Shown: in pieces, positions 18,567 to 30,646 of the stretch | Position numbering within the stretch: position 1 is the first letter of the stretch | How the letters are laid out: the number at the start of each line of letters is the position of its first letter | Assembly (NCBI RefSeq): GCF_002592005.1 | Contig: NZ_NVQF01000031.1 | Location: forward strand, 1-63,636 | Direction of reading: 5' to 3' | DNA length: 63,636 bases | Source: Mycolicibacterium palauense | GTDB taxonomy: Bacteria; Actinomycetota; Actinomycetes; Mycobacteriales; Mycobacteriaceae | Made by a program: the position numbers and the translations under genes | Notes under the pieces: model-generated | The model's input: the letters and a program-made list of their open reading frames with translations, nothing else | Databases searched by the model: none | What the model was told of the DNA's origin: nothing

Positions 18567-18593
18567 CGAAACCTGGTTTCGGGTAGCCGAAAC
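18567..18593. promoter_or_regulatory. overlapping palindromes, CGAAAC half-site array
   Basis: Three alternating half-sites: CGAAACC-T-GGTTTCG (18567-18581) overlaps GTTTCGG-GTAG-CCGAAAC (18576-18593 less the first base pairings), both perfect with 7-bp arms. It lies in the divergent region between the small membrane gene and the Ddn-family gene and looks like an operator for an unknown dimeric regulator. Confidence 0.5.
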
Positions 18594-18618
18594 ACCGGAT
18601 ATGGTGCCCCGATTTGGC

Positions 18619-18624
18619 TAGGCT
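18619..18624 (+). promoter_or_regulatory. -10 hexamer TAGGCT of the Ddn-family gene
   Basis: TAGGCT ends six bases before ATG 18631; leaderless type. Confidence 0.5.
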
Positions 18625-18630
18625 GGCTAG

Positions 18631-19068
18631 ATGCCGCTCTCAGGAGAGTATGAACCCAGCCCCTTCGACATGGCCCGGGAAAACGCCGACAAATACATGA
18701 AATCCGGCGGCACGGAAGGCACCGAGATGCAGGGGCGCCCGGTCGTTCTGTTGACCACGCTGGGCGCCAAGACCGGCAAGATCCGCAAGACCCCGCTCAT
18801 GCGTGTCGAACACGACGGCCAGTACGCCGTCGTCGCATCGCTGGGGGGCGCCCCCAAACACCCCGCCTGGTATCACAACGTCAAGGCGAACCCGCGGGTG
18901 GAGCTGCAGGACGGCACGGTGACCGGCGACTACGACGCGCGGGAGGTCTTCGGCGAGGAGAAGGCGCAGTGGTGGGAACGCGCCGTGGCGGCCTTCCCGG
19001 ACTACGCCGAGTACCAGAAGAAGACGGATCGCCAGATCCCGGTGTTCGTGCTCACACCGGTGCCCTGA
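18631..19068 (+). CDS. Ddn-family F420-dependent nitroreductase/quinone reductase
   Basis: A 145-residue deazaflavin-dependent oxidoreductase of the Ddn split-barrel family: [39 protein letters not shown] and ANPRVELQ are the family's F420-binding and core motifs. Family members reduce quinones and bicyclic nitroimidazoles. M. tuberculosis Rv1558 occupies the same place before ilvA. Leaderless start predicted. Confidence 0.9.
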   Translation: MPLSGEYEPSPFDMARENADKYMKSGGTEGTEMQGRPVVLLTTLGAKTGKIRKTPLMRVEHDGQYAVVASLGGAPKHPAWYHNVKANPRVELQDGTVTGDYDAREVFGEEKAQWWERAVAAFPDYAEYQKKTDRQIPVFVLTPVP

Positions 19069-19109
19069 CCGGTTAGGAACTGGGCAAACACCCGTGGCAC
19101 CATTGACCG

Positions 19110-20390
19110 GTGTCCGCTGAACTGAGCCAGAGTCCCCGGGTGTCGCCGCTGACCGCGGCCGATATCGAGGCGGCGGCGCAGCGAATTTCGGGCGTGGTCA
19201 CACCCAGTCCGCTGCAGTACTGCGAGCGGCTGTCACAGATCACCGGCGCGCAGATCTACCTCAAACGTGAGGATCTGCAGGTCGTGCGCTCCTACAAGCT
19301 GCGCGGTGCCTACAACCTGCTCATGCAACTGAGTCCGGAGGAGATCGCCGCCGGGGTGGTGTGCTCATCGGCGGGAAACCACGCGCAGGGCTTCGCGCTG
19401 GCCTGCCGGTCGATGGGGATCCATGGCCGCGTGTACGTGCCGGCCAAGACCCCCAAACAGAAGCGTGACCGGATCCGCTTTCACGGCGGGGAGTTCATCG
19501 AGCTGATCGTGGGCGGCAAGACCTACGATATGGCCGCCGAGGCGGCCCGCGCGGATGCCGCGAGCACGGGCGCGACCCTGGTGCCGCCCTACGACGATGT
19601 CCGGACCATGGCCGGGCAGGGCACCATCGCCGTTGAGGTGCTCGACCAGCTCGACGGGGAGCCCGACCTGATGATCGTGCCCGTCGGTGGTGGCGGCTGC
19701 ATCAGCGGTATCACCACCTACCTGGCCGAGCGCACCGCCCGCACCTCGGTGCTGGGCGTGGAGCCCGCCGGGGCGGCTTCCATGCTGGCGGCGCTGTCCG
19801 AGGGCGTTCCGGTGACACTCGACCACGTCGATCAGTTCGTCGACGGTGCCGCCGTCGCGCGCGCGGGCACCCTGCCGTTCCAGGCGCTCTCGGCCGCCGG
19901 CGACATGGTGTCGATCACGGCGGTCGACGAGGGCGCGGTGTGTACGGCGATGCTCGACCTCTACCAGAACGAGGGCATCATCGCCGAACCCGCGGGCGCG
20001 TTGTCGGTGGCCGGACTGCTCGAAGCCGACATCGAACCGGATGCCACGGTGGTGTGCCTGATCTCCGGGGGCAACAACGACGTGTCCCGCTACGGGGAGG
20101 TCCTGGAACGCTCGCTGGTGCACCTGGGGCTCAAGCACTACTTCCTGGTCGACTTTCCCCAGGAGCCGGGTGCGTTGCGGCGGTTCCTCGACGAGGTGCT
20201 GGGTCCCAACGACGACATCACGCTGTTCGAGTACGTCAAGCGCAACAACCGCGAGACGGGCGAGGCGCTGGTGGGAATCGAACTCGGCTCGTCGGCCGAC
20301 CTCGACGGGCTCCTGCACCGGATGGCCGCCTCGGAATGCCATGTCGAGCAGTTGGCGCCGAACTCCCCGGTGTACCGCTACCTGACCTGA
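19110..20390 (+). CDS. ilvA: threonine dehydratase (biosynthetic)
   Basis: PLP enzyme converting threonine to 2-oxobutanoate, the first step to isoleucine. 426 residues, GTG start. The PLP lysine is in VRSYKLRGAYN, the phosphate-binding loop in CSSAGNHAQGFA and VGGGGCISG. A single C-terminal ACT-like regulatory region (HYFLVDFPQEPGALRRFL) makes it the shorter, one-ACT type, as in M. tuberculosis IlvA. Feedback control by isoleucine is the family norm. Confidence 0.94.
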   Translation: MSAELSQSPRVSPLTAADIEAAAQRISGVVTPSPLQYCERLSQITGAQIYLKREDLQVVRSYKLRGAYNLLMQLSPEEIAAGVVCSSAGNHAQGFALACRSMGIHGRVYVPAKTPKQKRDRIRFHGGEFIELIVGGKTYDMAAEAARADAASTGATLVPPYDDVRTMAGQGTIAVEVLDQLDGEPDLMIVPVGGGGCISGITTYLAERTARTSVLGVEPAGAASMLAALSEGVPVTLDHVDQFVDGAAVARAGTLPFQALSAAGDMVSITAVDEGAVCTAMLDLYQNEGIIAEPAGALSVAGLLEADIEPDATVVCLISGGNNDVSRYGEVLERSLVHLGLKHYFLVDFPQEPGALRRFLDEVLGPNDDITLFEYVKRNNRETGEALVGIELGSSADLDGLLHRMAASECHVEQLAPNSPVYRYLT

Positions 20391-20412
20391 CCCGCGGGTA
20401 CCGTCGCGCCCC

Positions 20413-20658
20413 TCAGACGGATTCGTGGTCACCCGGTTCGTCGTGCCCGGGCTCGGGGGTGCGCCGCCCGCGGGACAGCGCCGCCACCGCGATCACGGCC
20501 GCCAGGGCGACGGCGGCGGGCACCCCGAACGCCGTCAGGGTCAGCGGTCCCTGCGGTGCCTGTGCGGTCAGCAGCGCCGCCAGCACCGTCATCGCGACCA
20601 GCGCAGCGCCCAGCACGGTGGCCAGCACCACCGCCCGGGCCCGCGCGCCGGCCCTCAC
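20413..20658 (-). CDS. small membrane protein downstream of YeeE
   Basis: 81 residues, starting at a GTG that overlaps the stop codon of the YeeE gene (GTGA), so clearly coupled to it. Two hydrophobic segments (about 8-32 and 41-62) are followed by a charged tail ending in HDEPGDHESV. No family recognised; possibly an accessory subunit of the transporter. Confidence 0.6.
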   Translation of the reverse strand: MRAGARARAVVLATVLGAALVAMTVLAALLTAQAPQGPLTLTAFGVPAAVALAAVIAVAALSRGRRTPEPGHDEPGDHESV

Positions 20659-21956
20659 CGCTGGCCCCCGGCGGTGTCGACGCCGACGGACGGCCCGGCC
20701 GGCGCGGCGGTCAGCCAGGTGGTGTTGCCGTACAGCGCCTTGGCGGTGAGCACCATGGCCACCACGAGCGCCGCGGTGAACAACCATGCGCTCAGCGCCA
20801 GCTGCACACCGCCGCTGAGCGTGTGCCCGCTGGTGCACCCGCCGGCCATCCGGGCGCCGAAGAGCACCAGAAACGAACCCGTGAACGCCCCGAACGCCCG
20901 CCGGCGTGGGCTGGGCCCGAACCTGTTGCGCCAGGACGGCGGCAGCACCGGACGGAAGGCGGTGAACCGCCGGCTGATGAACAGCGCCGAGATCAGCGCC
21001 CCGAACAGCACACCGACGTCGGTGAGGGGCTCCCAGCCGATACCGCGGATCACCTCGCCGGTGTAGGCGAAGTGGGGCAGAAAGAGCTTGCCCACCAGCC
21101 ACGAGTAGGTCGTCGACTGTCCGAAGATCTGGCGCAGGAAGATCGACAACACCACGATGATCGCCACGGCCGTGGCCACCATCAGGATCGTTCGCGCGTA
21201 GAAGTTGGCCGCGGGCACCGTGTCGGAACCCACGCGGCGTTGCCAGCGGCTCGGCGCCGAGCCGGTCGGGTCGATCGAGCCCTCGGCGAGGTAGGCCGCC
21301 GTGTCACGCATGCAGGCACGGTCGTGTTCGTCGACCGAGCAGGACGATTGAGGGCTGGTCAGGTCGCGCAGGCAGCTGTGCGTGCCGCCCTTGTAGCGGG
21401 GGAGGAAGTACAGCAGCGCGAAGACCACCACCGCGTAGCCGAGCGCCACCAGGAACGTCGTCCACGGTGAGATGTCGGCGATGTTGCCGGTGAGCACGAG
21501 GTCGCCGAAGTTGGCGGAGTGCACCAGCCACTGTCCGGGCGCGGTCTGGTAGACCAGCGTCCAGGCCAGTGCGCCCAGCAGACCGCCCGGGATGGCGTAG
21601 AGGGCGTCCCTGCGGCCCTCACCCAGCGCGATCCACTCGGTCCCGGGAAAGTAACCGCCGATGGCCGCGCCGACGCCGAAGATCAGCCCGCCCAGCGCGA
21701 CCCCGTAGACGTACAGCGGTTTCGGGCCGAAGTGCATCGACACGCCCAGCGCGTGCAGGCCGTACAGCAGGACCGCGCCGATGGCCGTGACGCTGGCGAA
21801 ACACCCGATCAGCAGCCGGTCGACGAGCCTGGCCGTGCGGATGATGGTCTCGGGATTGCCGATGCCCCACAGCGAGGCCGGCACACCGAAGGCCACCCCG
21901 ATCAAGAGGCCGACCCACAGCGGGGCGGTCACGCCGATATCGGTCACGATGCCCAT
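20655..21956 (-). CDS. YeeE/YedE family sulfur-compound transporter
   Basis: A ~433-residue integral membrane protein with about ten helices and the YeeE/YedE signature GARMAGGCTSGHTLSG near the C terminus; a second conserved region is FGVGAAIGGYFPGTEW. The family imports thiosulfate or related sulfur species, using cysteines in the channel. A central soluble loop has several extra cysteines (HSCLRDL, SSCSVDEHDRACMRD). ATG 21956 is chosen; GTG 21965 is in frame. Neighbouring 81-residue protein is coupled to its end. Confidence 0.85.
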   Translation of the reverse strand: MGIVTDIGVTAPLWVGLLIGVAFGVPASLWGIGNPETIIRTARLVDRLLIGCFASVTAIGAVLLYGLHALGVSMHFGPKPLYVYGVALGGLIFGVGAAIGGYFPGTEWIALGEGRRDALYAIPGGLLGALAWTLVYQTAPGQWLVHSANFGDLVLTGNIADISPWTTFLVALGYAVVVFALLYFLPRYKGGTHSCLRDLTSPQSSCSVDEHDRACMRDTAAYLAEGSIDPTGSAPSRWQRRVGSDTVPAANFYARTILMVATAVAIIVVLSIFLRQIFGQSTTYSWLVGKLFLPHFAYTGEVIRGIGWEPLTDVGVLFGALISALFISRRFTAFRPVLPPSWRNRFGPSPRRRAFGAFTGSFLVLFGARMAGGCTSGHTLSGGVQLALSAWLFTAALVVAMVLTAKALYGNTTWLTAAPAGPSVGVDTAGGQR

Positions 21957-22037
21957 CCCGTCCACCGGGCGGTCCGACCGGACCGCGTCGCCCTCCCGGG
22001 ACGGACATGCCGGCCCGGCGGTGATGCCTCGTCAACT

Positions 22038-23792
22038 CTAACCGCGCCGGCTGTCAGCGGACTGTGCCGTCCGCAGTACCGCGAAGGACCACGGTGGCAG
22101 CTCGGTGCTTCGTTCCCCGACGGTCGGGTCATCCCAGGCCAGCACCACCTCGCCGGTCGCCGGGACGCTGACCGCGGTGTCGCCGAGGTTGCAGGCCAGC
22201 CTCAGCCCGCCGCGCCGCAGCAGCATCCAGCGCTGCGCCTCGTCGTAGTCGACCCCCAGATGGTCCAGCCAGAAGTCGGCGAGGTCGGGTTCGTCGGTGC
22301 GGAGCGCGATGAGGCGGCGGTAGAGCCCGTGCAGGCGCGCGTGCCCGCCGGTGTCGACCTCGGCCCAGTCCAGTTTCGACCGCTCGAAGGTCGCGGGATC
22401 CTGGGGATCGGGCACGTCGGCGGCATCCCAGCCGTGCTCGGCGAACTCCGCCCTGCGTCCGGCCCGGGTAGCCTCGGCCAGCTCGGGCTCCGGGTGCGAA
22501 CTGAAGAACTGGAACGGCGTCGAGGCACCCCACTCCTCGCCCATGAACATCATCGCCGTGAAGGGCGTCAGCAGCGCCAGCGCGGCGCTGACGGCCAGCT
22601 GCCCGCTGCTCAGATACGCCGACGGGCGGTCGCCCACGGCACGGTTGCCGACCTGGTCGTGGGTGCTGGTGTAGGCCAGCAGCCGAGAGCCGGGGACCGT
22701 CGCGGTGTCCAGCGGGCGCCCGTGTCTGCGGCCCCGGAAACTGGAGAACGTCCCGGCGTGGAAGTAGCCGTTCTTCAGCGTCTGCGCCAGGGTCTGCAGC
22801 GAGCCGAAGTCGGAGTAGTAGCCCTGGCGCTCGCCGGACACCGCGGTGTGCAGTGCGTGGTGGATGTCGTCGTCCCACTGGGCGGTCATCCCGTAGCCGC
22901 CCTCGGAGCGCGGTGTGATGTAGCGGGGGTCGTTGCGGTCGGATTCGGCGATCAGCGACAGTGGGCGGCCCAGCCGGGCGGACAGCGCCTCGGTCTCGGC
23001 CGAGAGCTCCTCCAGGATGTGCACGGCGGTGGTGTCGACCAGCGCGTGCACGGCGTCCAGCCGCAACCCGTCGGCGTGGAAGTCGCGCATCCAGCGCAGG
23101 GCGGAGCCGATGATGAAGTTGCGGACCTCGTCGGAGTCGGCGTCGGCGATGTTGATGCCCTCACCCCACGGGTTGCTCGCCGAGGACAGGTACGGCCCGA
23201 ACCGCGGCAGATAGTTGCCCGACGGGCCCAGGTGGTTGTAGACGGCGTCGATGAGCACACCGAGGCCGCGGCGGTGGCAGGCGTCGACGAAGCGCACCAG
23301 GGCGTCGGGGCCGCCGTAGGGTTCGTGGACGGCGTACCAGCCCACACCGTCGTACCCCCAGCCCCGGGTGCCGGCGAAGGCGTTGACCGGCATCAGTTCG
23401 ACGAAGCCGACCCCGAGGTCCACCAGATAGTCCAGCCGATCGATGGCCGAGTCGAAGGTGCCTGCGGTGGTGAAGGTTCCGGTGTGCAGCTCGTAGATCA
23501 CCGCGCCCTCGACGGACCGGCCGCGCCAGCCGCCGTCGGTCCAGACCGCCGTCGCCGGGTCCCACAGCTGGGAACGTTCGTGTACCCCGTCGGGCTGGCG
23601 GGCCGACCGCGGGTCCGGTACCACGGTGGGATCGTCATCGAGCAGGAAGCCGTAACGGGCATCGGGCGCGGCGTCGACGGTGACCCGCCACCAGCCGTCA
23701 TCGCTGCGGGTCATCGGGTGCACCGTGCCCTCGACGTCCAGGCGGACCAGGTCCGGTATGGGTGCCCAGACCGCGAACTCGTGCTCAGCCAT
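22038..23792 (-). CDS. treZ: malto-oligosyltrehalose trehalohydrolase
   Basis: GH13 enzyme that releases trehalose from maltooligosyltrehalose. 584 residues: N-terminal beta-sandwich (EFAVWAPIPDLVRL), barrel with the nucleophile in LRLDAVHAL and the acid/base in LIAESDRND, then HDQVGNRA. ATG 23792 overlaps the treY stop by eight bases. Last gene of the treX-treY-treZ operon, which makes trehalose from glycogen-like glucans. Confidence 0.95.
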   Translation of the reverse strand: MAEHEFAVWAPIPDLVRLDVEGTVHPMTRSDDGWWRVTVDAAPDARYGFLLDDDPTVVPDPRSARQPDGVHERSQLWDPATAVWTDGGWRGRSVEGAVIYELHTGTFTTAGTFDSAIDRLDYLVDLGVGFVELMPVNAFAGTRGWGYDGVGWYAVHEPYGGPDALVRFVDACHRRGLGVLIDAVYNHLGPSGNYLPRFGPYLSSASNPWGEGINIADADSDEVRNFIIGSALRWMRDFHADGLRLDAVHALVDTTAVHILEELSAETEALSARLGRPLSLIAESDRNDPRYITPRSEGGYGMTAQWDDDIHHALHTAVSGERQGYYSDFGSLQTLAQTLKNGYFHAGTFSSFRGRRHGRPLDTATVPGSRLLAYTSTHDQVGNRAVGDRPSAYLSSGQLAVSAALALLTPFTAMMFMGEEWGASTPFQFFSSHPEPELAEATRAGRRAEFAEHGWDAADVPDPQDPATFERSKLDWAEVDTGGHARLHGLYRRLIALRTDEPDLADFWLDHLGVDYDEAQRWMLLRRGGLRLACNLGDTAVSVPATGEVVLAWDDPTVGERSTELPPWSFAVLRTAQSADSRRG

Positions 23793-26073
23793 CGGCACGC
23801 ACCAGCAGCGCGACGGGCAGTTCGGCGAACAACTCGGCCGCGGGGACGGGTCCGGACCGGGTCACGCCGGAGAGCAGATCGGTCCACGAACCGTCCGGCA
23901 TCGCCACGATCGTGTTGTCCCAGCCCTTTTCGGCCAGCCGTGCGGTCCACCGACTGACGGCCACCAGCACGTCCTCGCCGCGCCGGAACGCCACGATGTG
24001 CTCGGCCACCGAACCCGCGGAATAGACCGGGTAGTGCCCGCCCGAGAGGAATGTGTCGGGTCGGTCGCGGCGCAGCCGCAACGCCGCACGCACGACGCGC
24101 ATCTTCGGGTGTGTCATGTCGGCCAGCGCGGTGCGGCGTTCGTCGTAGTCCACCGCTCGCCGGTTGTCCGGGTCGACAAGACTGTCCTCCCACAACTCCG
24201 TGCCCTGGTAGACATCCGGAACTCCGGGCGCGGTCAGAGAGATCAGCTTCTGTCCCAGGGCGTCGGAGTGGGCATGGGGGGACAGCCGCTCGAGCAGGGC
24301 GGTCAACTCCGCCGCGACGGGACCGTCGAGGATCGCGTCGAGCCACGCGTGCACCGCGGCTTCGAATGTCGTGTCCGGGTCGGTCCAGCTGGTGTGCAGC
24401 CCGGCCTCACGGATGGCTTTCTCGGCGTAGGCATGCAGCCGCCCGCGCAGTTCGGTGTCGACGAGGCCGTCGGCGGGCCACACGCCGAAGATGTTCTGCA
24501 GCAGGAACATCGCGGTGGCCACATCCGGACACGGTGTGCTGCGCAGCCAACCGTGCACCAGCTCGGACCACAGGGACGGCACCTGGGACAGCACCCCGAT
24601 GCGGGCCCGGACGTCTTCACCCCGCTTGGTGTCATGGGTGCTCAGGGTGGTCATGGCGGCGGGCCACAGCGCGGCCCGCATCGCGGCTCGGCGATGAAAC
24701 TCCGCTGCGCTGACCCCGAAACGCTCGGGTTCACCGCCGACCTCGTTGAGCGAGACCAGCCGGGCATCGCGGTAGAACAGGCAGTCCTCCATCGCCTTGG
24801 CGGTGGCCGCGCCGCACAGCTGCTGCAGTCGCGCACCGACCTCGCCGGAGCGCGTCAACGCCGAGGACAGCAGCTCCAGCGGGGCCGCACACTCGGGTTG
24901 TGCCGCGATGGTGTCGGCGATCGCGACCGACAGCACCTGTGACAACGACCGGTAGTCGCAGCGGTACACACCGATGTGGCTGAGCAGTGCCGCCACGGCT
25001 GCCGGGAGCTGCTCGTGATCGGCCCCGACCGCCATCACGACCGCCCGACGCAGCCGGGCCAGCTCGCTGGCGAGGGTCTCGGTGACGGCTGCCACCTTGA
25101 GCCGGCGCGCCTCGGCCGCGGTGGCGGTGTGGTCGACCCCGGCCGCGTCCGACAGCGCGGTGAGCGCGGGACGGCCACTGGGATCGACGAACAGGCCACC
25201 GGTTTCGCGCAGTGCGTCATAGCCGGTCGTGCCCTGGACCGGCAGGCTGGGGTCCAGGGCCTCGTCGACGGCCAGGATCTTCTCGATCACGATCCAGGCG
25301 TCTGGCCCGGTGAGCTCCCGCAACCGCGCCAGATACGCGGGCGGATCGGACAACCCGTCGGGGTGATCGATGCGGATCCCGTCGACCAGCCCCCCGGCGA
25401 ACCAGCGGGCCACCTCGGCGTGGCTGGCATCGAAGACCTCGCGGTCCTCCTGGCGCAGCCCCGCCAGCGAGGTGATGGAAAAGAAGCGGCGGTAACCGCA
25501 CACCCCGTTGCGCCAGCCGACCAGCCTGTAGTGCTGCCGGTCGTGCACCTGCGCCCCGGTGCCCCCGGCGGTGCCCGCAGCGATCGGGAACTCCAGATCT
25601 CCCAGCCGCAGCGTGTCGCCGGCCACCTCCAGGTCGGCGACATCGGTGTCGGCGCCCAACACCGGCAGCACGATTCGGCCCTGCGGGTCCACCGACCAGT
25701 CGATGTCGAAGTATCCGGCGTAGGGCGAGGCTGGCCCGTGCCGCAGCACGTCCCACCACCAGGGGTTGTTCCGTGGGGTGTCGACGCCGACGTGGTTGGG
25801 CACGATGTCGACGACCAGCCCGAGCCCGCGCTCGTGTGCCGCGTCGGCCAGTGCCGAAAAGCCCTCGGCGCCACCGAGTTCAGCCGAGACGGTGGTCGGA
25901 TCGGTGACGTCGTAGCCGTGCGTCGACCCCGGCTCGGCGGTCAGGATGGGCGACAGGTACAGGTGGGTGACCCCGAGGTCGTCGAAGTAGTCGAGCAGCC
26001 GGCGGGCGTCGTCGAAGGTGAACCCGTCGCCGCGCATCTGCAGTCGGTAGGTGGAGACCACCGGGGCAGGCAT
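23785..26073 (-). CDS. treY: malto-oligosyltrehalose synthase
   Basis: GH13 intramolecular transglucosylase that isomerises the reducing-end alpha-1,4 bond of maltodextrins to alpha-1,1. 762 residues; motifs THLYLSPI, VVDIVPNHVG, catalytic Asp in GIRIDHPDGL and Glu in IVIEKIL, and GVPDVYQGTE. ATG 26073 matches the usual N terminus (PVVSTYRLQM); GTG 26085 in frame is the alternative. Coupled to treZ and four bases from treX. Confidence 0.95.
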   Translation of the reverse strand: MPAPVVSTYRLQMRGDGFTFDDARRLLDYFDDLGVTHLYLSPILTAEPGSTHGYDVTDPTTVSAELGGAEGFSALADAAHERGLGLVVDIVPNHVGVDTPRNNPWWWDVLRHGPASPYAGYFDIDWSVDPQGRIVLPVLGADTDVADLEVAGDTLRLGDLEFPIAAGTAGGTGAQVHDRQHYRLVGWRNGVCGYRRFFSITSLAGLRQEDREVFDASHAEVARWFAGGLVDGIRIDHPDGLSDPPAYLARLRELTGPDAWIVIEKILAVDEALDPSLPVQGTTGYDALRETGGLFVDPSGRPALTALSDAAGVDHTATAAEARRLKVAAVTETLASELARLRRAVVMAVGADHEQLPAAVAALLSHIGVYRCDYRSLSQVLSVAIADTIAAQPECAAPLELLSSALTRSGEVGARLQQLCGAATAKAMEDCLFYRDARLVSLNEVGGEPERFGVSAAEFHRRAAMRAALWPAAMTTLSTHDTKRGEDVRARIGVLSQVPSLWSELVHGWLRSTPCPDVATAMFLLQNIFGVWPADGLVDTELRGRLHAYAEKAIREAGLHTSWTDPDTTFEAAVHAWLDAILDGPVAAELTALLERLSPHAHSDALGQKLISLTAPGVPDVYQGTELWEDSLVDPDNRRAVDYDERRTALADMTHPKMRVVRAALRLRRDRPDTFLSGGHYPVYSAGSVAEHIVAFRRGEDVLVAVSRWTARLAEKGWDNTIVAMPDGSWTDLLSGVTRSGPVPAAELFAELPVALLVRADG

Positions 26074-26088
26074 GGGGCGGGCCACCGA

Positions 26089-28311
<2,223 letters not shown>

Positions 28312-28317
28312 TTCTAG

Positions 28318-28323
28318 ACCCTA
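28318..28323 (-). promoter_or_regulatory. -10 hexamer TAGGGT of treXYZ
   Basis: TAGGGT, six bases (CTAGAA), then ATG 28311 on the minus strand. Confidence 0.45.
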
Positions 28324-28364
28324 TCGGCGCGACGGGCGCGTCGCTCGACCGCCGGCCGCGAGCC

Positions 28365-30539
28365 TCACCACCATCCGGTGGCGGCGGCCATCTGCCGGCC
28401 CAGCTCTTTGGTCATGGTGCGCATGTACGTGGCCGTCAGGTGGTGAGAATCGTGGTAGACCAGCACATTTCCCTCGGCGGACCGGCAGTAGTCGGGGCGG
28501 CACACCGCGTCGGTCATGTCCAGCGGTTTCAGGTTCGGGAACCGCTCGAGGAAGTCCAGGGTCGGGTTGCGGTCGGCGAGCAGCTCGGAGCGCTTGACCT
28601 TGCACGTGTCGGGCGTGCCACCGTCGGCGATGCAGTCGGCGGCCACGAAGGGCTTGCCGTCCTTGACCATCCACGGCGTGTCGCGCATCGCCAACACCTG
28701 GATTCCGTTGTCGGCGAAGGCCTGCCAGATGCCGACGTAGGTCGCCGGCATCACGTCACCGAACTTGATGTTCCACGGCCGGGTGGACGTCGTGAAGACG
28801 TAGTCGGGGCGGTCGGCGATGAGCTTGGCCATGGTCTTCTCGACCCAGTCATGGCACTGGGGGTAGATGGCGTTGTTGCCCATGATCCGCGGCACCTTCT
28901 CGGTGGACAGCGGGCAGCCCATCTTCAGGTAGGTCACGATCTTGAAGTGGTGCATCCGGCCCAGCAGATCCAGCGCGGTCAGCCAGTGTTCGGCATGGGA
29001 GCCGCCGGCCAGCGCGATGGTCCGGGTGGCGTCCTGGTCACCGTAGGTGCAGTTGATCAGGTCGCCGTTGTGGAAGTCGCTGATGCACCCGTCCTCGGTG
29101 GACTCGGGGAGATCCTTGCTGGCCTCCAGCACCGTCGGCCGCATCGGCAGTTTCGGCACCCGCACCCCGTTGAGCAGCGCTCGGGCCCCCGGGTAGTCCC
29201 GCGAACTCAGGCCGGCCAGCTCCTTGCCCGAGGCGCGCTGCACGGTGACGTGCTCGCGCCAGGTGAACGAGGTGGCGGTCAGCGCGACGCCCAGCAGCGC
29301 CACCGTCGAGCCCAGCACCATGGTGGGCCGGCGCAACCGGGTCCGCCACGGCGGCTTGATCACCAGCGTCGTCGCCGCCGGTGCCGGGGTGCGGTAGCGC
29401 AGCGGCTCCTCGACGAACCGCATCGTCGCGTAGGCCAGCACGCCGGAGACCGCGAGAATCCCGGCGCCCTCCCAGAAGTTCGCCCGCGTGTGGCCGGTGT
29501 AGGCCAGCCAGAAGATCAGCAGCGGCCAGTGCCACAGATACAGCGAGTAGGCCATGGAGCCCAGGGTCACCAGCGGGCCCCAGGCCAGCACCCGGTTGGG
29601 GAGCGGCATCCGGCCGCCGGTGTGCGGATCGGCCTGCCGGTTGGCCGCGGCCAGGATCATCAGCACCGCGGCCCCGACGGGCACCAGCGCCCAGGGCCCG
29701 GGGAACTGTTTGACGCCGTCGAGCAGCGCGCCGCAGGACAGGATCGCGGCCAGGGCGACGGTGGCCAGCGTGGTGCGCAGCCACATCGGCATCCGCAGCG
29801 AGCCCACCACCGCGCCGGCCAGGGCGCCGATCAGCAGTTCCCAGGCCCGGCCGAAGCTGTTGTAGTAGGCGGTGGCCTGGTCGGCCTGCTGGGCGAAGAT
29901 CGCGTAGACGAAGGAGGCGACGGTGAGGGCGCCGATGAGCACGATGAAGAACACCCGCAGGTGCCGGCCGAGCGGTTTGCGCAGCAGCGCGGTGAGCAGC
30001 ACCACCGCGGCCAGGAAGGCGATGTAGAACTGGCCCTGCACCGACATCGACCAGATGTGCTGTAGCGGGCTGACGGCCTCGCCGGCGCGCAGGTAGTTCG
30101 AGACCGTGTTGGCCAGTTCCCAGTTCTGGTAGTAGCCCAGGCTGGCCAGGCTCTGGTCGGCGAAGGTCTCCCAGCGGGTCTCGGGCTGGATCAGGATCGT
30201 CAACACCGCCGACGCCGCGAGCACGATCACCAGGGCCGGCAGCAGCCGGCGCACCAGGCGCACGACCTCCCGGGCCGGGGCCATGGGGGCCGCGGGGTTC
30301 AGTGCGTTGCGCAACAGGCGGCCGCCGAAGAAGAACCCGGACAACACCAGGAAGACGTCGACGCCGCCGGAGACCCGGCCGAACCAGATGTGGAAGACAG
30401 CGACGAGCGCGATGGCCACACCGCGCAGGCCATCCAGGTCGTGACGATAGAAACCCGATTTCCTGGTTCCCATCGCGGTCGAGGTCACAGGCTCCGGGAC
30501 GGTTGCTGGGACCGGCCGGGTCGGGGTCAGAAACATCAT
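28365..30539 (-). CDS. OafA/YrhL-type membrane acyltransferase with SGNH-like domain
   Basis: A 724-residue protein: an acyltransferase-3 domain of about ten membrane helices ([20 protein letters not shown] with the His, [27 protein letters not shown]) followed by an extracytoplasmic SGNH-hydrolase-like domain ([24 protein letters not shown]). Such enzymes acetylate or succinylate cell-envelope glycans. M. tuberculosis Rv1565c has this architecture and position. -10 TAGATT lies 11 bases upstream of the ATG. Confidence 0.88.
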   Translation of the reverse strand: MMFLTPTRPVPATVPEPVTSTAMGTRKSGFYRHDLDGLRGVAIALVAVFHIWFGRVSGGVDVFLVLSGFFFGGRLLRNALNPAAPMAPAREVVRLVRRLLPALVIVLAASAVLTILIQPETRWETFADQSLASLGYYQNWELANTVSNYLRAGEAVSPLQHIWSMSVQGQFYIAFLAAVVLLTALLRKPLGRHLRVFFIVLIGALTVASFVYAIFAQQADQATAYYNSFGRAWELLIGALAGAVVGSLRMPMWLRTTLATVALAAILSCGALLDGVKQFPGPWALVPVGAAVLMILAAANRQADPHTGGRMPLPNRVLAWGPLVTLGSMAYSLYLWHWPLLIFWLAYTGHTRANFWEGAGILAVSGVLAYATMRFVEEPLRYRTPAPAATTLVIKPPWRTRLRRPTMVLGSTVALLGVALTATSFTWREHVTVQRASGKELAGLSSRDYPGARALLNGVRVPKLPMRPTVLEASKDLPESTEDGCISDFHNGDLINCTYGDQDATRTIALAGGSHAEHWLTALDLLGRMHHFKIVTYLKMGCPLSTEKVPRIMGNNAIYPQCHDWVEKTMAKLIADRPDYVFTTSTRPWNIKFGDVMPATYVGIWQAFADNGIQVLAMRDTPWMVKDGKPFVAADCIADGGTPDTCKVKRSELLADRNPTLDFLERFPNLKPLDMTDAVCRPDYCRSAEGNVLVYHDSHHLTATYMRTMTKELGRQMAAATGWW

Positions 30540-30632
30540 GGTCGCATGACAATCTACCCAACCTCGCTGAGCGCATCCTGCCGAGTGAGCCCCGTCGGGC
30601 CGGGACCCGGCGGCGGTTCGGGCCGTCCGGAT

Positions 30633-30638
30633 TAGGCT
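30633..30638 (+). promoter_or_regulatory. -10 hexamer TAGGCT of bioA
   Basis: TAGGCT ends eight bases before GTG 30647. No BioQ-type box is seen upstream of bioA. Confidence 0.4.
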
Positions 30639-30646
30639 GCTGCGTC

